A DNA stretch of 64,000 nt, from assembly GCA_016765535.1 (NCBI GenBank), contig JAESPQ010000024.1:32438-96437 (forward strand), written 5' to 3'. Under the pieces are notes generated by a model. That model made no database searches. It worked only from the letters and a program-made list of their open reading frames with translations, and had not been told where the DNA came from. Source of the stretch: Alteromonadaceae bacterium (GTDB lineage: Bacteria > Pseudomonadota > Gammaproteobacteria > Enterobacterales > Alteromonadaceae). Every line of letters starts with the position of its first letter. Within the stretch, counting starts at the first letter, position 1. Shown one piece after another: positions 9,365-18,757 of this stretch. The position numbers and the translations under genes are program-made.

Positions 9365-9398
9365 AGTATTTAATTAATCACTCGTTTAATTAAATACT
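9365..9398. promoter_or_regulatory. Palindromic candidate operator for the TetR-pump operon
   Basis: AGTATTTAATTAA (9365-9377) and its exact complement TTAATTAAATACT (9386-9398) flank an 8-bp spacer, TCACTCGT. The 13-bp perfect arms lie just upstream of the TetR gene in the divergent spacer with dinB, where a TetR autorepressor would bind. Low-complexity AT content makes chance pairing more likely than for a GC-rich palindrome, but the length and position are persuasive. Confidence 0.65.
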
Positions 9399-9431
9399 AC
9401 TAAGCTATTTTAAGCAAGAAAAATTTTTTAC

Positions 9432-9475
9432 TTGCTAGTGAAGTAAAAATAACTATACTGTATTTGTGTACAGTG
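9432..9475 (+). promoter_or_regulatory. dinB promoter with LexA (SOS) box
   Basis: CTGTATTTGTGTACAG (9458-9473) is an exact CTGT-N8-ACAG LexA site, extended as TACTGT...ACAGTG. It overlaps a candidate -10 TATACT (9454-9459) that has a TTGCTA -35 sixteen bases upstream. LexA binding here would block RNA polymerase, making dinB damage-inducible. Confidence 0.88.
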
Positions 9476-9492
9476 TAATTTTGTGGAAAATA

Positions 9493-10599
9493 ATGAAAAA
9501 AATTATTCATATAGATATGGATGCCTTTTATGCGTCGGTAGAAATGCGCGACTTTCCGCAATATCGAGACATTCCTATAGGTATTGGTTGGGATACTAAA
9601 CGTAGCGTTTTATGTACTTGTAATTATTTAGCAAGGCAATATGGTGTGCACTCTGCTATGCCTGTTATTACGGCTAAAAGGCTTTGCCCTAACTTAACTA
9701 TAGTTAATGGGCGAATGGAAATATATCGAGAAATATCACAACAAATACGCCGCATTTTTTTACGCTATACCGATATTATTGAACCATTGTCGTTAGACGA
9801 AGCTTACCTTGATGTAACTGAGTGTAAGTTGTTTAAGGGTAGTGCAACTTTAATCGCAGAACAAATTCGCGCTGATATTTTTAGAGAGCTTAATTTGACT
9901 GCTTCTGCTGGCGTTGCGCCAAATAAATTTTTGGCGAAAATTGCCAGTGATGAAAATAAGCCTAATGGTCAATGCGTGATCACGCCAGATAAAGTGGCTG
10001 AGTTTGTTAGTGAACTTCCTTTACGGAAAATTTCTGGTATTGGTCCTAAAACAGCGGAAAAGCTTGCTAAACACGGTTTTACTACTTGTGCTGATGTGCG
10101 TGCCAGTTCAGAAAATAATTTAAAAACTATTGTTGGTAAATTTGCTACCTCTTTATATCAACGGGGTTTTGGTGTTGATAATAGAGAGTTAACAGTAAAG
10201 CGCCAACGTAAATCGTTAGCGGTAGAAACAACATTAGCGCAAGACATTAGCAGCGAACAACAATGTTTAGAAATTATAGCGGTATTGAAAACCAAATTAT
10301 TACAACGTTTAGCGAATGTTGAAGGTAGAAAAATATGCCGACAAGGGATCAAATTAAAATTTTTTGACTTTAACCAGACCACGGTAGAACAACAAAGTAA
10401 TTGTTTTAATGAACAATTAATTCCTGAATTATTAAGTACTGCTTTATCACGTAGTAAAGGGCGTGCTATTAGGTTAATCGGTTTAACATTAGGTTTTACT
10501 GCGCTTGAAAAAAAATCTGAAATTAATAAAAATAATAATTTGTTAGAAAATCAACAACAAGAGAAATATGTTGAGCAATTGTGTTTGAATATTGAATAA
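9493..10599 (+). CDS. dinB: DNA polymerase IV (Y-family translesion polymerase)
   Basis: 368 residues, normal for Pol IV. It copies past damaged bases with low fidelity. Catalytic carboxylates are visible in HIDMDAFYASVE (palm Asp plus steric-gate region) and PLSLDEAYLDV; then SAGVAPNKFLAKIAS, a thumb helix-hairpin-helix (ISGIGPKTAEKL) and a little-finger domain. The ATG at 9493 is used because the protein then begins at the family's usual MKKIIHIDMD; an upstream frame start at 9466 falls inside the LexA box. A final Asn/Gln-rich tail lacks an obvious clamp-binding motif, though QQEKYVEQL is Gln-rich. Confidence 0.96.
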   Translation: MKKIIHIDMDAFYASVEMRDFPQYRDIPIGIGWDTKRSVLCTCNYLARQYGVHSAMPVITAKRLCPNLTIVNGRMEIYREISQQIRRIFLRYTDIIEPLSLDEAYLDVTECKLFKGSATLIAEQIRADIFRELNLTASAGVAPNKFLAKIASDENKPNGQCVITPDKVAEFVSELPLRKISGIGPKTAEKLAKHGFTTCADVRASSENNLKTIVGKFATSLYQRGFGVDNRELTVKRQRKSLAVETTLAQDISSEQQCLEIIAVLKTKLLQRLANVEGRKICRQGIKLKFFDFNQTTVEQQSNCFNEQLIPELLSTALSRSKGRAIRLIGLTLGFTALEKKSEINKNNNLLENQQQEKYVEQLCLNIE

Positions 10600-10749
10600 A
10601 TGACGTTATTTTTGTTTAAAAAATAAGCTATACTGGGTATCGTATAAACGTAATTTTATTTAGTTAATAGCTTTAATACTTTATTAAGCTTTTGACGTTA
10701 AGCTTTTGACAAAGATATTTTTAGACGCAGATGTTTCAGGAGATACGCG

Positions 10750-12720
10750 ATGATCACGGTTAATTCAATGGTTAGTAGTATGAATGGCTTTTTGCAATTA
10801 CAAAAAAGCCAACAATCATTATTTGATGCCAGTGCAAAATTAACCTCGGGTAAGCGAATTAACAGTGCTAAAGATGATCCTGCTGGGCTTGCTATTGCTA
10901 CTTTAATGACATCACAAGTACGTGAAAACAACCAAGCTATTCGCAATGCTAATGATGGTATTTCTTTTTCCCAAGTGGCTGATGGCGCTCTAAGTGGTGC
11001 TAACGATGTATTGCAGCGGATAAGAGAGCTTGCTGTGCAAGCAGGCAATGGCACACTTAATGATAGTAACCGCGCTACAATTCAAGATGAAATCACCCAA
11101 CTTTCTAGCCAATTAAACGATATTGGTAAAAACACTAAATTTAATGGTATTAGTGTTTTTGGTAATAGTTCATCGAGTAAATCCTTAAATATTCAAGTAG
11201 GTTTTAATCAAAGTATTTCTTTAGCGCTTGGCTCCGTTTCAAGCGGAGCACTTTCGGGTGGTTTAAACTCGACTAATGGTGGTTTAGAAAGTGGTCGTGT
11301 TGATGCGGCAACTACGGGTATTAGCGCTGGTAGCGTCAGTATTAATGGTGTTGAACTGGGTGCTATTGCTGCGTCAACGTCAGGACAAGCTAATGTTAAA
11401 ACCGACGCTATTAATCAAATTAGTGGACAAACAGGGGTTACTGCAACCGCTAGCAATGTGGTTCAAGGTGGCAGTGTTAATCAGTATCAGCCCGTAAGCC
11501 AAGGTATCAGTGTTACGGTGGGTGGCACTACCACTACTCTAGGTAGTTCAGCTAACCTTAAAGATTTTGTTAAAAACTTTAATCAAAGCGTTGCGGGTGC
11601 CGAAGCTAAAATTAATAGCGAAGGTAAACTGCAAATTTTTAATAATACAGGTAAAGATATAACTCTAGCAGATAACAATGTCGGTGGTTTAGGTAGTTTA
11701 GGACTTAGCGCAGGAAATTATTCAGGTAGCATTAGTTTATCAAGTAGTAATGGTAAAGATATTAATGTTTCCACCTCTAATACGGGTACAGTAAATGATT
11801 TAAAAGCTTTTGGCTTTAATCAGCAACAAGGCGCATCAAAGCTCTCTGGTGGACAAGTAACAGGACAAAATATTACCGCAAGTGACGGAATTACTATTAA
11901 TGGTGTTGCCTTGGGTAATGTTAGTGTTACAGGTAGTAGTACTAATGCTAGCGATATTAGCAGCGCTATTAATGCGATTAGTGATAAAACCGGCGTAAGT
12001 GCTAGCGCTAATACAGATATTACTTTAAGTGCGGATGTTTCTGCTTTACAAAATAACGCACTAACTATTAATGGTGTTGATGTGTTTAGTAGTTTTAGTG
12101 GGGCATCGCTGGGAGATACTATTAATCAAATAAATTCTGCGGGACTTGGTGATATTACAGCCAGCAGTAATAGTGATGGTAAATTAGTGTTAAGTTCTAA
12201 ATCGGGGCAAAATATTAATATTGAAAATGGTGCTAGTGCTTTTAGCCAAAACGGTAGTGCCATTGCTAATAGCGTTACTCAACGTGGTGAATTAAACTTA
12301 AATAATAAAAGTGGCGGTGAAATTAATATTAGTTCAACGGCGGCTATAGGTTCACAAAGTGGCGCTGTTGCTAAATTAGGGCTAAGTGATGTGGGTGGCT
12401 TTTCTGCAAATACTGGCGGTAATGTTGCAAGTCCCAGTAATGCAGGTGATTTAATTAAAAACATCGATAATATTATGGGGCAAATTAATAAAACCCGTAG
12501 TGGCTTAGGGGCTACACAATCTCGATTTTTATCTACTATAAATAATTTATCGCAATCGTCCATTCAATCGCAAAGTTCACGCTCGCGCATTCAAGATGCT
12601 GATTTTGCTAAGTCTATTTCAGAGCTAGTACAAGCACGTTTTTCACAACAAGCTAGCAGTACTATTTTTGTGCAGCGCCAAGCATCAGAACGAGCATTCA
12701 TTAGTCAGTTATTGGGGTAA
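10750..12720 (+). CDS. Solitary large flagellin
   Basis: 656 residues, well above a common flagellin (about 270-500). The conserved D0/D1 ends are present: LTSGKRINSAKDDPAGLAIA and NDGISFSQVADGAL at the start, and a C-terminal coiled segment with NIMGQINKTRSGLGATQSR and SRIQDADFAKSISELVQARF. The middle is Ser/Gly/Asn-rich and has three INGV repeats (near residues 197, 380, 437) typical of flagellin hypervariable inserts. The final residues AFISQLLG differ from the usual ...VLSLLR end. AGGAGAT lies just before the ATG; tandem AAGCTTTTGAC upstream offers -35-like TTGAC elements. No other flagellar gene is nearby. It could be a minor or phase-specific filament protein. Confidence 0.88.
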   Translation: MITVNSMVSSMNGFLQLQKSQQSLFDASAKLTSGKRINSAKDDPAGLAIATLMTSQVRENNQAIRNANDGISFSQVADGALSGANDVLQRIRELAVQAGNGTLNDSNRATIQDEITQLSSQLNDIGKNTKFNGISVFGNSSSSKSLNIQVGFNQSISLALGSVSSGALSGGLNSTNGGLESGRVDAATTGISAGSVSINGVELGAIAASTSGQANVKTDAINQISGQTGVTATASNVVQGGSVNQYQPVSQGISVTVGGTTTTLGSSANLKDFVKNFNQSVAGAEAKINSEGKLQIFNNTGKDITLADNNVGGLGSLGLSAGNYSGSISLSSSNGKDINVSTSNTGTVNDLKAFGFNQQQGASKLSGGQVTGQNITASDGITINGVALGNVSVTGSSTNASDISSAINAISDKTGVSASANTDITLSADVSALQNNALTINGVDVFSSFSGASLGDTINQINSAGLGDITASSNSDGKLVLSSKSGQNINIENGASAFSQNGSAIANSVTQRGELNLNNKSGGEINISSTAAIGSQSGAVAKLGLSDVGGFSANTGGNVASPSNAGDLIKNIDNIMGQINKTRSGLGATQSRFLSTINNLSQSSIQSQSSRSRIQDADFAKSISELVQARFSQQASSTIFVQRQASERAFISQLLG

Positions 12721-12744
12721 GTTAACCGCATAGGCATGTAAGCA

Positions 12745-13203
12745 TTAACTATGAAATTTTATTTTTAAACCTTTTAAAAATGCCGACAAAATATCATCAG
12801 AACATACTCTATAATGTTTGTTATTTATGTTTCTAAAAAATGCGCTTAATTCATACTTAGTTAAACTTATGTCAGCAAGTTCAAGTATCGAAATAACTTC
12901 ATCCGCTTTTAATGTTAATGCTATTTTAACTTTATTAAAGATAATATTATTATTTAATAGTTGCTCTGTGTGATGTTCTGGTCCGTCTTTTTGGCCTCTT
13001 TTTTCAATGATCAGCCCATTTAAAAAGCTGGCTAATTCAATATCTAATAATTCTTTATAAGCGGGGTCGTTCTTTTCTTTATAAATATTTGTCAATTGTT
13101 CAGCGTTGAATACGCATTGTTTTAAGGCAAAAACTGCTTGTGTTTTTTTGTCGTCAAAATTAAAAATAGTACAAAGTCGACGAAGAATATCATTATTTAT
13201 CAT
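12745..13203 (-). CDS. DUF1456 family protein (YehS-like)
   Basis: 152 residues with two copies of the DUF1456 module: NNDILRRLCTIFNF...FLNGLIIEKRG and NNNIIFNKVKIALTLK...LSAFFRNINNKHYRVCSDD. The duplicated arrangement and the ending FLKGLK match the YehS family. Function is unknown; the family is soluble and widespread in gammaproteobacteria. It is convergent with the flagellin gene (24 bp between stops) and follows the ABC-F gene on the same strand after a strong hairpin. Confidence 0.88.
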   Translation of the reverse strand: MINNDILRRLCTIFNFDDKKTQAVFALKQCVFNAEQLTNIYKEKNDPAYKELLDIELASFLNGLIIEKRGQKDGPEHHTEQLLNNNIIFNKVKIALTLKADEVISILELADISLTKYELSAFFRNINNKHYRVCSDDILSAFLKGLKIKFHS

Positions 13204-13252
13204 GGTGTACCTTGGGTTTTAGCAAATTGGTTTTTTAGCAAAATAGTTTAGT

Positions 13253-13290
13253 AATAATAATTGCTGTAAAATAATACAGCAATTATTATT
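13253..13290 (-). terminator. Hairpin after the ABC-F gene, probable terminator
   Basis: A perfect 16-bp inverted repeat, AATAATAATTGCTGTA / TACAGCAATTATTATT, has a 6-nt loop and lies 20 bp past the ABC-F stop. On the minus strand the 3' arm ends TTATTATTAC, a poor but T-rich tail. Confidence 0.6.
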
Positions 13291-13310
13291 TGAAAATAGT
13301 TTTAGGGTAT

Positions 13311-14948
13311 TTAAGCCACTTTTTTCTGTTTATTCATTTCTGTAGAATTTTGCTCATTCGCATTTTTTTCGCTTGCTAAGTATTCATCTAACGAGCCTTT
13401 AAAATCAACTAGTTCTTTATTTTTAATGTCAATAATACGGGTTGCCAAAGAAGAAACAAATTCACGGTCGTGGCTAACAAATATCAAGGTGCCTTCAAAG
13501 GCTTTAAGGGCATTGTTTAAGGCATCTATCGCTTCAATATCCATGTGGTTGGTTGGTTCATCCATGATTAATACATTAATATCCGCCATCATTAACATGC
13601 CAAACAATAGACGATTTTTTTCTCCACCAGAACAATTACGCGCTTTTTTGTTTGCATCGTCGTCAGTAAACAATAAGCGCCCTAACATACCACGAACACT
13701 TAAATCGTTATGACACGGTCTGCGCCATTGAGACATCCAATCCATAAGTGTTAAGTCATTATCAAAAAGAGCGCTGCTATCTTGTGGACAATAGCCTACA
13801 GCAGCATTTTCAGACCACTTAACCACACCTTCTTTGTGTGCTAACTCATTCATTAAACAGCGTAGTAGTGTTGTTTTACCCGCACCATTTTCACCAATTA
13901 TCGCAAGTTTAGCACCTGCTTCTAATAGTAAATCACCATTTTTAAATAACGCTTCATCTTCAAAACCGTGACCAAGGTTTTCAAGCTCTAGCGCTTGACG
14001 ATGCATTTTTTTACCCGATGCAAAGGTTATTTTAGGGGTGATACGACTTGATGATTTAACATCATCAAGCTTAATTTTATCCATTTTTTTAGCGCGCGAA
14101 CTGGCTTGCTTGGCTTTTGAAGCATTGGCACCAAAACGATTAACAAAGTCTTGTAATTCTGCTATTTCTTCCGCTTTTTTAGCATTACCTGATAATAACT
14201 GTGTGCGTAATAAACTTGATTGCTCTAAAAAGAATTCGTAATTACCCGGATAAATACGTAACTCACCGTAATCAATATCAGCCATGTGAGTACAAACACT
14301 ATTGAGAAAGTGTCTATCATGAGAAATAATGATCATGGTGCATTTACGCTTGTTCAGTTCGCTTTCTAACCAGCTAATGGTATGAATATCCAAGTTATTG
14401 GTGGGCTCGTCTAGTAATAAAATATCAGGATTGGCAAACAATGCTTGGGCAAGTAATACCCTTAGTTTCCAACCGGGAGCAACTTGCTGCATTAATCCAT
14501 AGTGAAGTGATTCTTCAATACCTGCTTCTAATAAAATTTCACCTGCGCGGCTTTCTGCACTGTAACCATCCATTTCAGCAAATTGACTTTCAAGATCACC
14601 AACACGCATGCCATCGGCTTCACTCATTTCAGCTTGTGCATAGATACTGTCTCTTTCTTGTTTTACTTTCCATAAAGCCACATCACCCATGATCACGGTA
14701 TCAATTACACTGTATTGTTCAAAAGCAAATTGATCTTGACTCAGTGTACCTACTTTGTCACCTGTCGAGATAGAAACATTACCTGAAGTTGGCGCTAATT
14801 CTCCACTGAGGATCTTCATGAAAGTAGATTTTCCACAACCATTAGCACCGATCAAACCGTAACGGTTACCGTTGCCAAATTTAGCAGAAATGTTTTCAAA
14901 TAAAGGCTCAGCGCCAAATTGCATTGTAATGTTCGATGTAGTGATCAA
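13311..14948 (-). CDS. ybiT: ABC-F ATPase, YbiT type
   Basis: 545 residues, two ATP-binding cassettes with no membrane segments. The first has Walker [10 protein letters not shown] and Walker [12 protein letters not shown], the second GENGAGKTT, signature CSGGEKNR and [12 protein letters not shown], with the linker between them. This is the ABC-F layout of ribosome-associated translation factors, and it resembles E. coli YbiT along its length ([36 protein letters not shown]). The start is a TTG at 14948; it aligns with the YbiT N-terminus and has AGGAAT nine bases upstream. No ATG occurs before residue 9. The 291-bp spacer upstream holds only AT-rich DNA. Confidence 0.92.
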   Translation of the reverse strand: MITTSNITMQFGAEPLFENISAKFGNGNRYGLIGANGCGKSTFMKILSGELAPTSGNVSISTGDKVGTLSQDQFAFEQYSVIDTVIMGDVALWKVKQERDSIYAQAEMSEADGMRVGDLESQFAEMDGYSAESRAGEILLEAGIEESLHYGLMQQVAPGWKLRVLLAQALFANPDILLLDEPTNNLDIHTISWLESELNKRKCTMIIISHDRHFLNSVCTHMADIDYGELRIYPGNYEFFLEQSSLLRTQLLSGNAKKAEEIAELQDFVNRFGANASKAKQASSRAKKMDKIKLDDVKSSSRITPKITFASGKKMHRQALELENLGHGFEDEALFKNGDLLLEAGAKLAIIGENGAGKTTLLRCLMNELAHKEGVVKWSENAAVGYCPQDSSALFDNDLTLMDWMSQWRRPCHNDLSVRGMLGRLLFTDDDANKKARNCSGGEKNRLLFGMLMMADINVLIMDEPTNHMDIEAIDALNNALKAFEGTLIFVSHDREFVSSLATRIIDIKNKELVDFKGSLDEYLASEKNANEQNSTEMNKQKKVA

Positions 14949-15239
14949 AAAAATATTCCTAGGGTTTTGCTAATGATTTTTGAATAGCAGATTGTTAAAT
15001 ACTAAACAAAAAAGACTTAAAATAATAAGGTCGCGCATTATACAGTAATAAAGGCCAGCCCCCTACCTAATATTGTTATTTTTTGATTATTTTTTCATCA
15101 ATGAAGTTTGAATGATAGCATTACTGATAATTTAGCCGAAAATCAACTTGATAGGATCACCTAGAAAAGTATTAACTTGTTGAACAATTATTTATTTTTA
15201 CAATATTGGTTAAGTAACCGTTAATATTTACTTAAGAAT

Positions 15240-15548
15240 TCAAGCATTAACAAAATACCAACTAACAAAAGCAATCCAACTTAGTACTAATAATACCCAA
15301 GGTAAACGCTTGCCCTGTGGTTTAGGGACTTCAATAGTTTCTATATCATTTACTTTCGCTTTTAAGCTAGCTTTACGTATTTTATCACGTTCTCGAGATT
15401 TTTTATTTAGTTGTTTTTTGTACTCGGCAATACCTTTTTCAATGCCTTGTGATATCAGTTTAGTTTGTTCTTTGGTTTGATTAGGTCGCTGTGTTCCTTT
15501 GGCCAATTTCATCGCTTTTTCTTGCGTTTCTTTTGATATTTTATTCAT
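15240..15548 (-). CDS. DUF2956 family membrane protein
   Basis: About 102 residues: ISKETQEKAMKLAKGTQRPN, then QTKLISQGIEKGIAEYKKQ, a lysine-rich segment, and one C-terminal transmembrane helix (LPWVLLVLSWIAFVSWYFV). This is the pattern of the uncharacterised DUF2956 family, with a cytosolic basic region and a C-terminal anchor. Two further ATGs at 15551 and 15560 are equally possible starts; none has a good SD. The frame continues further upstream but only through an intergenic hairpin repeat, so the long version is rejected. Confidence 0.8.
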   Translation of the reverse strand: MNKISKETQEKAMKLAKGTQRPNQTKEQTKLISQGIEKGIAEYKKQLNKKSRERDKIRKASLKAKVNDIETIEVPKPQGKRLPWVLLVLSWIAFVSWYFVNA

Positions 15549-15599
15549 CATCTTTACCATTTTATCTTTACTGATGTAGGGTTGTGGTATATACCCAAA

Positions 15600-15709
15600 C
15601 CACCTGAAGATGCAGATTTCAGCTGGAATTAGAAACGCTTTAGGCAAGGCAGATGAATGTAGTCATAGTTATTCTATTTCAAATTCATCTAACGCAGCAT
15701 AAAGCTTCA
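15600..15709 (-). repeat. Intergenic hairpin repeat
   Basis: Read on the minus strand this is TTATGCTGCGTTAGATGAATTT..., a core with ATAACTAT, then ...CATCTGCCTTGCC and CAGCTGAAATCTGCATC. GATGAATTTGAAATAG and the matching ACTACATTCATC form the arms. It follows the same template as the copies near 22.2-22.5, 26.2 and 28.5-28.7 kb. It lies between DUF2956 and def. Confidence 0.7.
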
Positions 15710-15763
15710 TAAAGTCATGATAACACTTCCCATTAAGGGAAAATCAACTATGTTACAGTGGCT

Positions 15764-16318
15764 TTATGCAAATTGTTGATACCATTCAACTTCACTGATC
15801 AAATCTTTTGTCGATTCTAATTGGTCAATAAAAGTTAACCCGTTTAAATGGTCTAATTCATGTTGAAAAATACGGGCAATAAAGCCAGTTAATTCTTTTT
15901 GCTGCTCATTACCTTGTTGATCAAAATAACGTACAGAAATCTGACTGTGCCTTGGCACTAAGCCGCGCATACTAGGCACACTTAAACAACCTTCCCAACC
16001 TTTTACTTTTTCGCTTGAATAATGCAATATTTCAGGATTAATAATCGCTGTTGGAGCCATTAATGGTGCGTCGGGATATCGGGTATTAGGTTTAGAACAC
16101 ATAATAAAAATGCGCACACTGTGATGGATTTGCGGTGCGGCAATACCCACCCCACCAGCTTCAGATACCGCTATCATCATTTGATTAATTAATTGCTGGC
16201 ATTCATCGCTAAGAATGTTTGTAACTGCTGCCGCCTTTTGTCTTAATATCGCATGGCCTAATTGAGCAATGGAATAAGCCCTGTTTTTATTGTGTTTTTC
16301 TAATTTGAACTTAATCAT
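15764..16318 (-). CDS. def: Peptide deformylase
   Basis: 184 residues. Removes the formyl group from N-terminal methionine of new proteins using a metal ion. All three family motifs are visible: GVGIAAPQ (motif 1), EGCLSVPS (motif 2, Cys metal ligand) and QHELDHLNG (motif 3, two His ligands and catalytic Glu). It sits away from fmt, so it is probably a second deformylase copy rather than the fmt-linked one; that is inference. The ATG at 16318 is preferred over an in-frame GTG at 16330. It is monocistronic. Confidence 0.95.
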   Translation of the reverse strand: MIKFKLEKHNKNRAYSIAQLGHAILRQKAAAVTNILSDECQQLINQMMIAVSEAGGVGIAAPQIHHSVRIFIMCSKPNTRYPDAPLMAPTAIINPEILHYSSEKVKGWEGCLSVPSMRGLVPRHSQISVRYFDQQGNEQQKELTGFIARIFQHELDHLNGLTFIDQLESTKDLISEVEWYQQFA

Positions 16319-16507
16319 TTTCTCTGACACAACTAAATAACCTTTGATTTAATATTTTGCTGCATTGTATAAGTGCTGGTAAATAAATTCTAGTGTTCAT
16401 CATTGTTAGTTAACTAAGCATCACCGAGTAAATAAATTAATTATGCATCGTGTTTTTACTGTGATCAAAGGTATAATCTATCTATTCAATTCTACGAAGC
16501 ATTACAA

Positions 16508-16873
16508 ATGATGAACAATAATAGCAGCACACTTAACGATTTTTTGGCGCAAGCCAAACCAAGCCAAATGTTATGGGCATTACAAGACAAAAAGAGTGAA
16601 GGTTGGGTGGTGCTCGATTCAATTGCTTATGAAAATACCGAAGTGATGCCGCTTTGGTCAAGCGCTGAATTAGCTCAACAACATTGTATTGAAGAATGGG
16701 GAAATTATATTCCTGGTGAAATTTCATTATCAAGCTGGTTTGAGTTTTGGCTTGAAGATTTAAACCAAGATGGCGTTATTGTTGGTATAAATTGGCAAGG
16801 CGATGATAACTGTCTGGAAATGGAGCTGGCTGATTTCACTCAAGCATTAGCTCAAATTGAATCATTGAAATAG
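16508..16873 (+). CDS. DUF2750 family protein
   Basis: 121 residues, acidic and Trp-rich, no signal or membrane segment. The run GWVVLDSIAYENTEVMPLW, followed by CIEEWGNYIPGEISL and FWLEDLNQDGVIVGINW, matches the small cytosolic DUF2750 family of unknown function. Two adjacent ATGs (16508, 16511) are possible starts. It stands alone between def and a frameshifted minus-strand gene. Confidence 0.83.
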   Translation: MMNNNSSTLNDFLAQAKPSQMLWALQDKKSEGWVVLDSIAYENTEVMPLWSSAELAQQHCIEEWGNYIPGEISLSSWFEFWLEDLNQDGVIVGINWQGDDNCLEMELADFTQALAQIESLK

Positions 16874-16909
16874 CCGATTTATTACATTTAATCATCAACA
16901 TGCTACAAA

Positions 16910-17640
16910 CTAGTGGCGTATATACTCAGTTATTTGATTTATATCACTTACCACCTGTTTAATCGGTGTTGTGTAATAAGTAGCAATTAACATAACACGC
17001 TGTAGTTCGGGGTTTGTTAATAAAGCCTGTTCTCGACATAGTTTGCTCGCTGCTTGCATGCAAAGAGAGTAATTAGTTTGATCTACTTCTTGTTGTTTAC
17101 TTTCAATTTCTATTAATGCCAATAAAGCGGTAAGTTCATGATCAGCTAATGGGGCGAAGTTTTTATTAGCACATAAATAAGCTTCAATAGGCGTTAAGTT
17201 TTGTTGATCACGTTGGCACAACCCATCGCGTAATGCTTCATTACTTTCAAATAACATCATTGATCGTAAATAATTAAATGGTGGTGAGGGAGGGGTTGCT
17301 ATCAATTGATTATTAGTAAATAAGTAATGCAAAACATTGCGTTTTAGGCGATCTGTTTTGCTGAAATTATCCTCTATTTGTAATGCTGGAGTAAAAAAAT
17401 CAAAGTGTCGAGAGTTTTTATTTTGGTAATAAGAGTAGATAAAATCCCTTTGTTTTTTATAAAACTAGTTGCCAATTCTTGATAAAAAGCAAAACTAGAT
17501 GATTTTATCTGCCCTTGTTGAAATAAAAATCCTAATTGAGCAATGTTATCGTTTTCACTCGAATTTAAATAATGTTGTAGCAAAGCTTTTAGGTCATTTT
17601 TTGTCAATAAACTGATCAATGTCTGTAAAGGTGTCTGCAT
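16910..17640 (-). pseudogene. Frameshifted ankyrin-like gene, two pieces of one frame
   Basis: Two minus-strand pieces (17374-17640, 88 residues from an ATG; 16910-17332 and its upstream open extension) join into one frame if a single base is added at the seven-A run at 17393-17399. The restored join reads LDTLIFFTPALQIEDNFSK and continues unbroken through RNVLHYLFTNN to the second piece. The merged product would be about 242 residues, helical, with ankyrin-like pieces (LRDGLCQRDQQNLTPIEAYL). No signal or membrane segment. Either a real slippage mutation or a sequencing indel; homology to ankyrin proteins is only suggestive. Confidence 0.75.
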
Positions 17641-17805
17641 TGTTTAGCCTTGTTCGCTATTTGTTATTATTTAGCTATTTAAGTATATCTTGTATAATAC
17701 AAACTGCATTAATTTTATAACCCCAGTAATGTTATTTTTGTGTAGCATAATAACCAAATAAATGAAGCCTTGGGGCACTGAATTTAAAACAAGAGGATGT
17801 ATTTA

Positions 17806-18585
17806 GTGAAAGTAATAATTTCAGCAAGTAATGATTTTATGAAATGGTTAGGTTTAGATTTACCCCGTATTTCAAGTATAGATGGTAAGCGAGTTGGCAC
17901 CCAAACTATAACCTCAGATGAGAGTACCTTATCATGGCAATGCCAAGCATTAAGAGAACACTCGCGTTCGCAAGTTGCCACGGTTATTGCGGTAGAAGCC
18001 AGTAGTCGTTATTGCATTATTTTTCCTAATTTAGTGAAAATGACCATGGCGGAATTTGAGCAAGAATTAAAAAGGCGTTGGCTTAAAGAAGCCCTAATTA
18101 TGGCGGTTGAAAGTGGCGCAGTCGATAGTACCGATACCCACGTAATGAAAAAACAATTTATTGATACCACAATGGCATTTACATGGTTTAAAAACACCGA
18201 TTTGAGTGTTAATGGTCATGTTGCCGATACCGAGCAATGGATCAGATCTGGCTTGGTACTGCACAGAATTAACTCCCTTGGTGAAATTGAAGCGTTTGAG
18301 CTAGCTTTTGATATCAATAAAATGAGAAAAAAAGTTAAGATCAGCACTCAGAAAAGGTTACACCAAAGCTTTGTTCCTGTCGCTAGGTTGTTAGATGATG
18401 CTTTGTTTCGTTTTGCTCAAGGTTTAAGCGCTGATAAATATCCCAATACCGATACGGGAAACTTTCCTAGCCCTTATGAACATTACCGTCAAAAAATACA
18501 AAACAAGCTGGTTGCGCATGGTGTAAATGAAGAAAAAACATCAAATGTTATCTACCTTGAACAATATAAAAGTGTGAAAAAATGA
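17806..18585 (+). CDS. Unknown protein, weakly DUF6933-like, coupled to a Fic fragment
   Basis: 259 residues from a GTG start chosen because AGAGGA (17792-17797) sits eight bases upstream; an ATG at 17797 overlaps that SD. The N-terminal half recalls DUF6933 (a short N-terminal basic start, WQCQALREHSRSQVATVIAV...IIFPNLV, later NTDLSVNGHVADTEQWI). The C-terminal half has no recognised match. No membrane or signal segment. Its stop overlaps the ATG of a Fic-domain fragment by four bases, so the two were once an operon. Function is unknown; the DUF6933 resemblance is from memory of the family's shape. Confidence 0.7.
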   Translation: MKVIISASNDFMKWLGLDLPRISSIDGKRVGTQTITSDESTLSWQCQALREHSRSQVATVIAVEASSRYCIIFPNLVKMTMAEFEQELKRRWLKEALIMAVESGAVDSTDTHVMKKQFIDTTMAFTWFKNTDLSVNGHVADTEQWIRSGLVLHRINSLGEIEAFELAFDINKMRKKVKISTQKRLHQSFVPVARLLDDALFRFAQGLSADKYPNTDTGNFPSPYEHYRQKIQNKLVAHGVNEEKTSNVIYLEQYKSVKK

Positions 18586-18757
18586 GTTATAAGCCACTCT
18601 ATAAAATTACCAACGAAATCTTAAATTTAGTCGCTCAAATAAGCCAATTAATTGGTAATTGGACAGCAAGCAATGATGCACAATTATCACCAAGATTAAG
18701 GCGAGGTAACCGATTACGTACCATTCAAGCGTCCTTGGCGATTGAAAATAACACACT
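18582..18757 (+). pseudogene. Fic-family protein, N-terminal fragment
   Basis: The 58-codon start of a Fic (AMP-transferase) protein: YKITNEILNLVAQISQLIG, then LSPRLRRGNRLRTIQASLAI and ENNTLT. This is the N-terminal Fic region including the conserved helix that leads into the Fic core, but the catalytic HPFxxGNG part is absent. The frame runs only to a TAG at 18771-18773 after crossing into foreign sequence. Overlap ATGA with the preceding gene shows it was translationally coupled. It is a truncated remnant. Confidence 0.8.

Noticed and set aside
10600..10749. Sigma-28 flagellar promoter ahead of the flagellin
   Set aside because: No convincing TAAA-N15-GCCGATAA match; only tandem TTGAC-type elements are visible.
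15560..15647. N-terminal extension of the DUF2956 protein
   Set aside because: The extra residues are encoded by an intergenic hairpin repeat and are not seen in the family.
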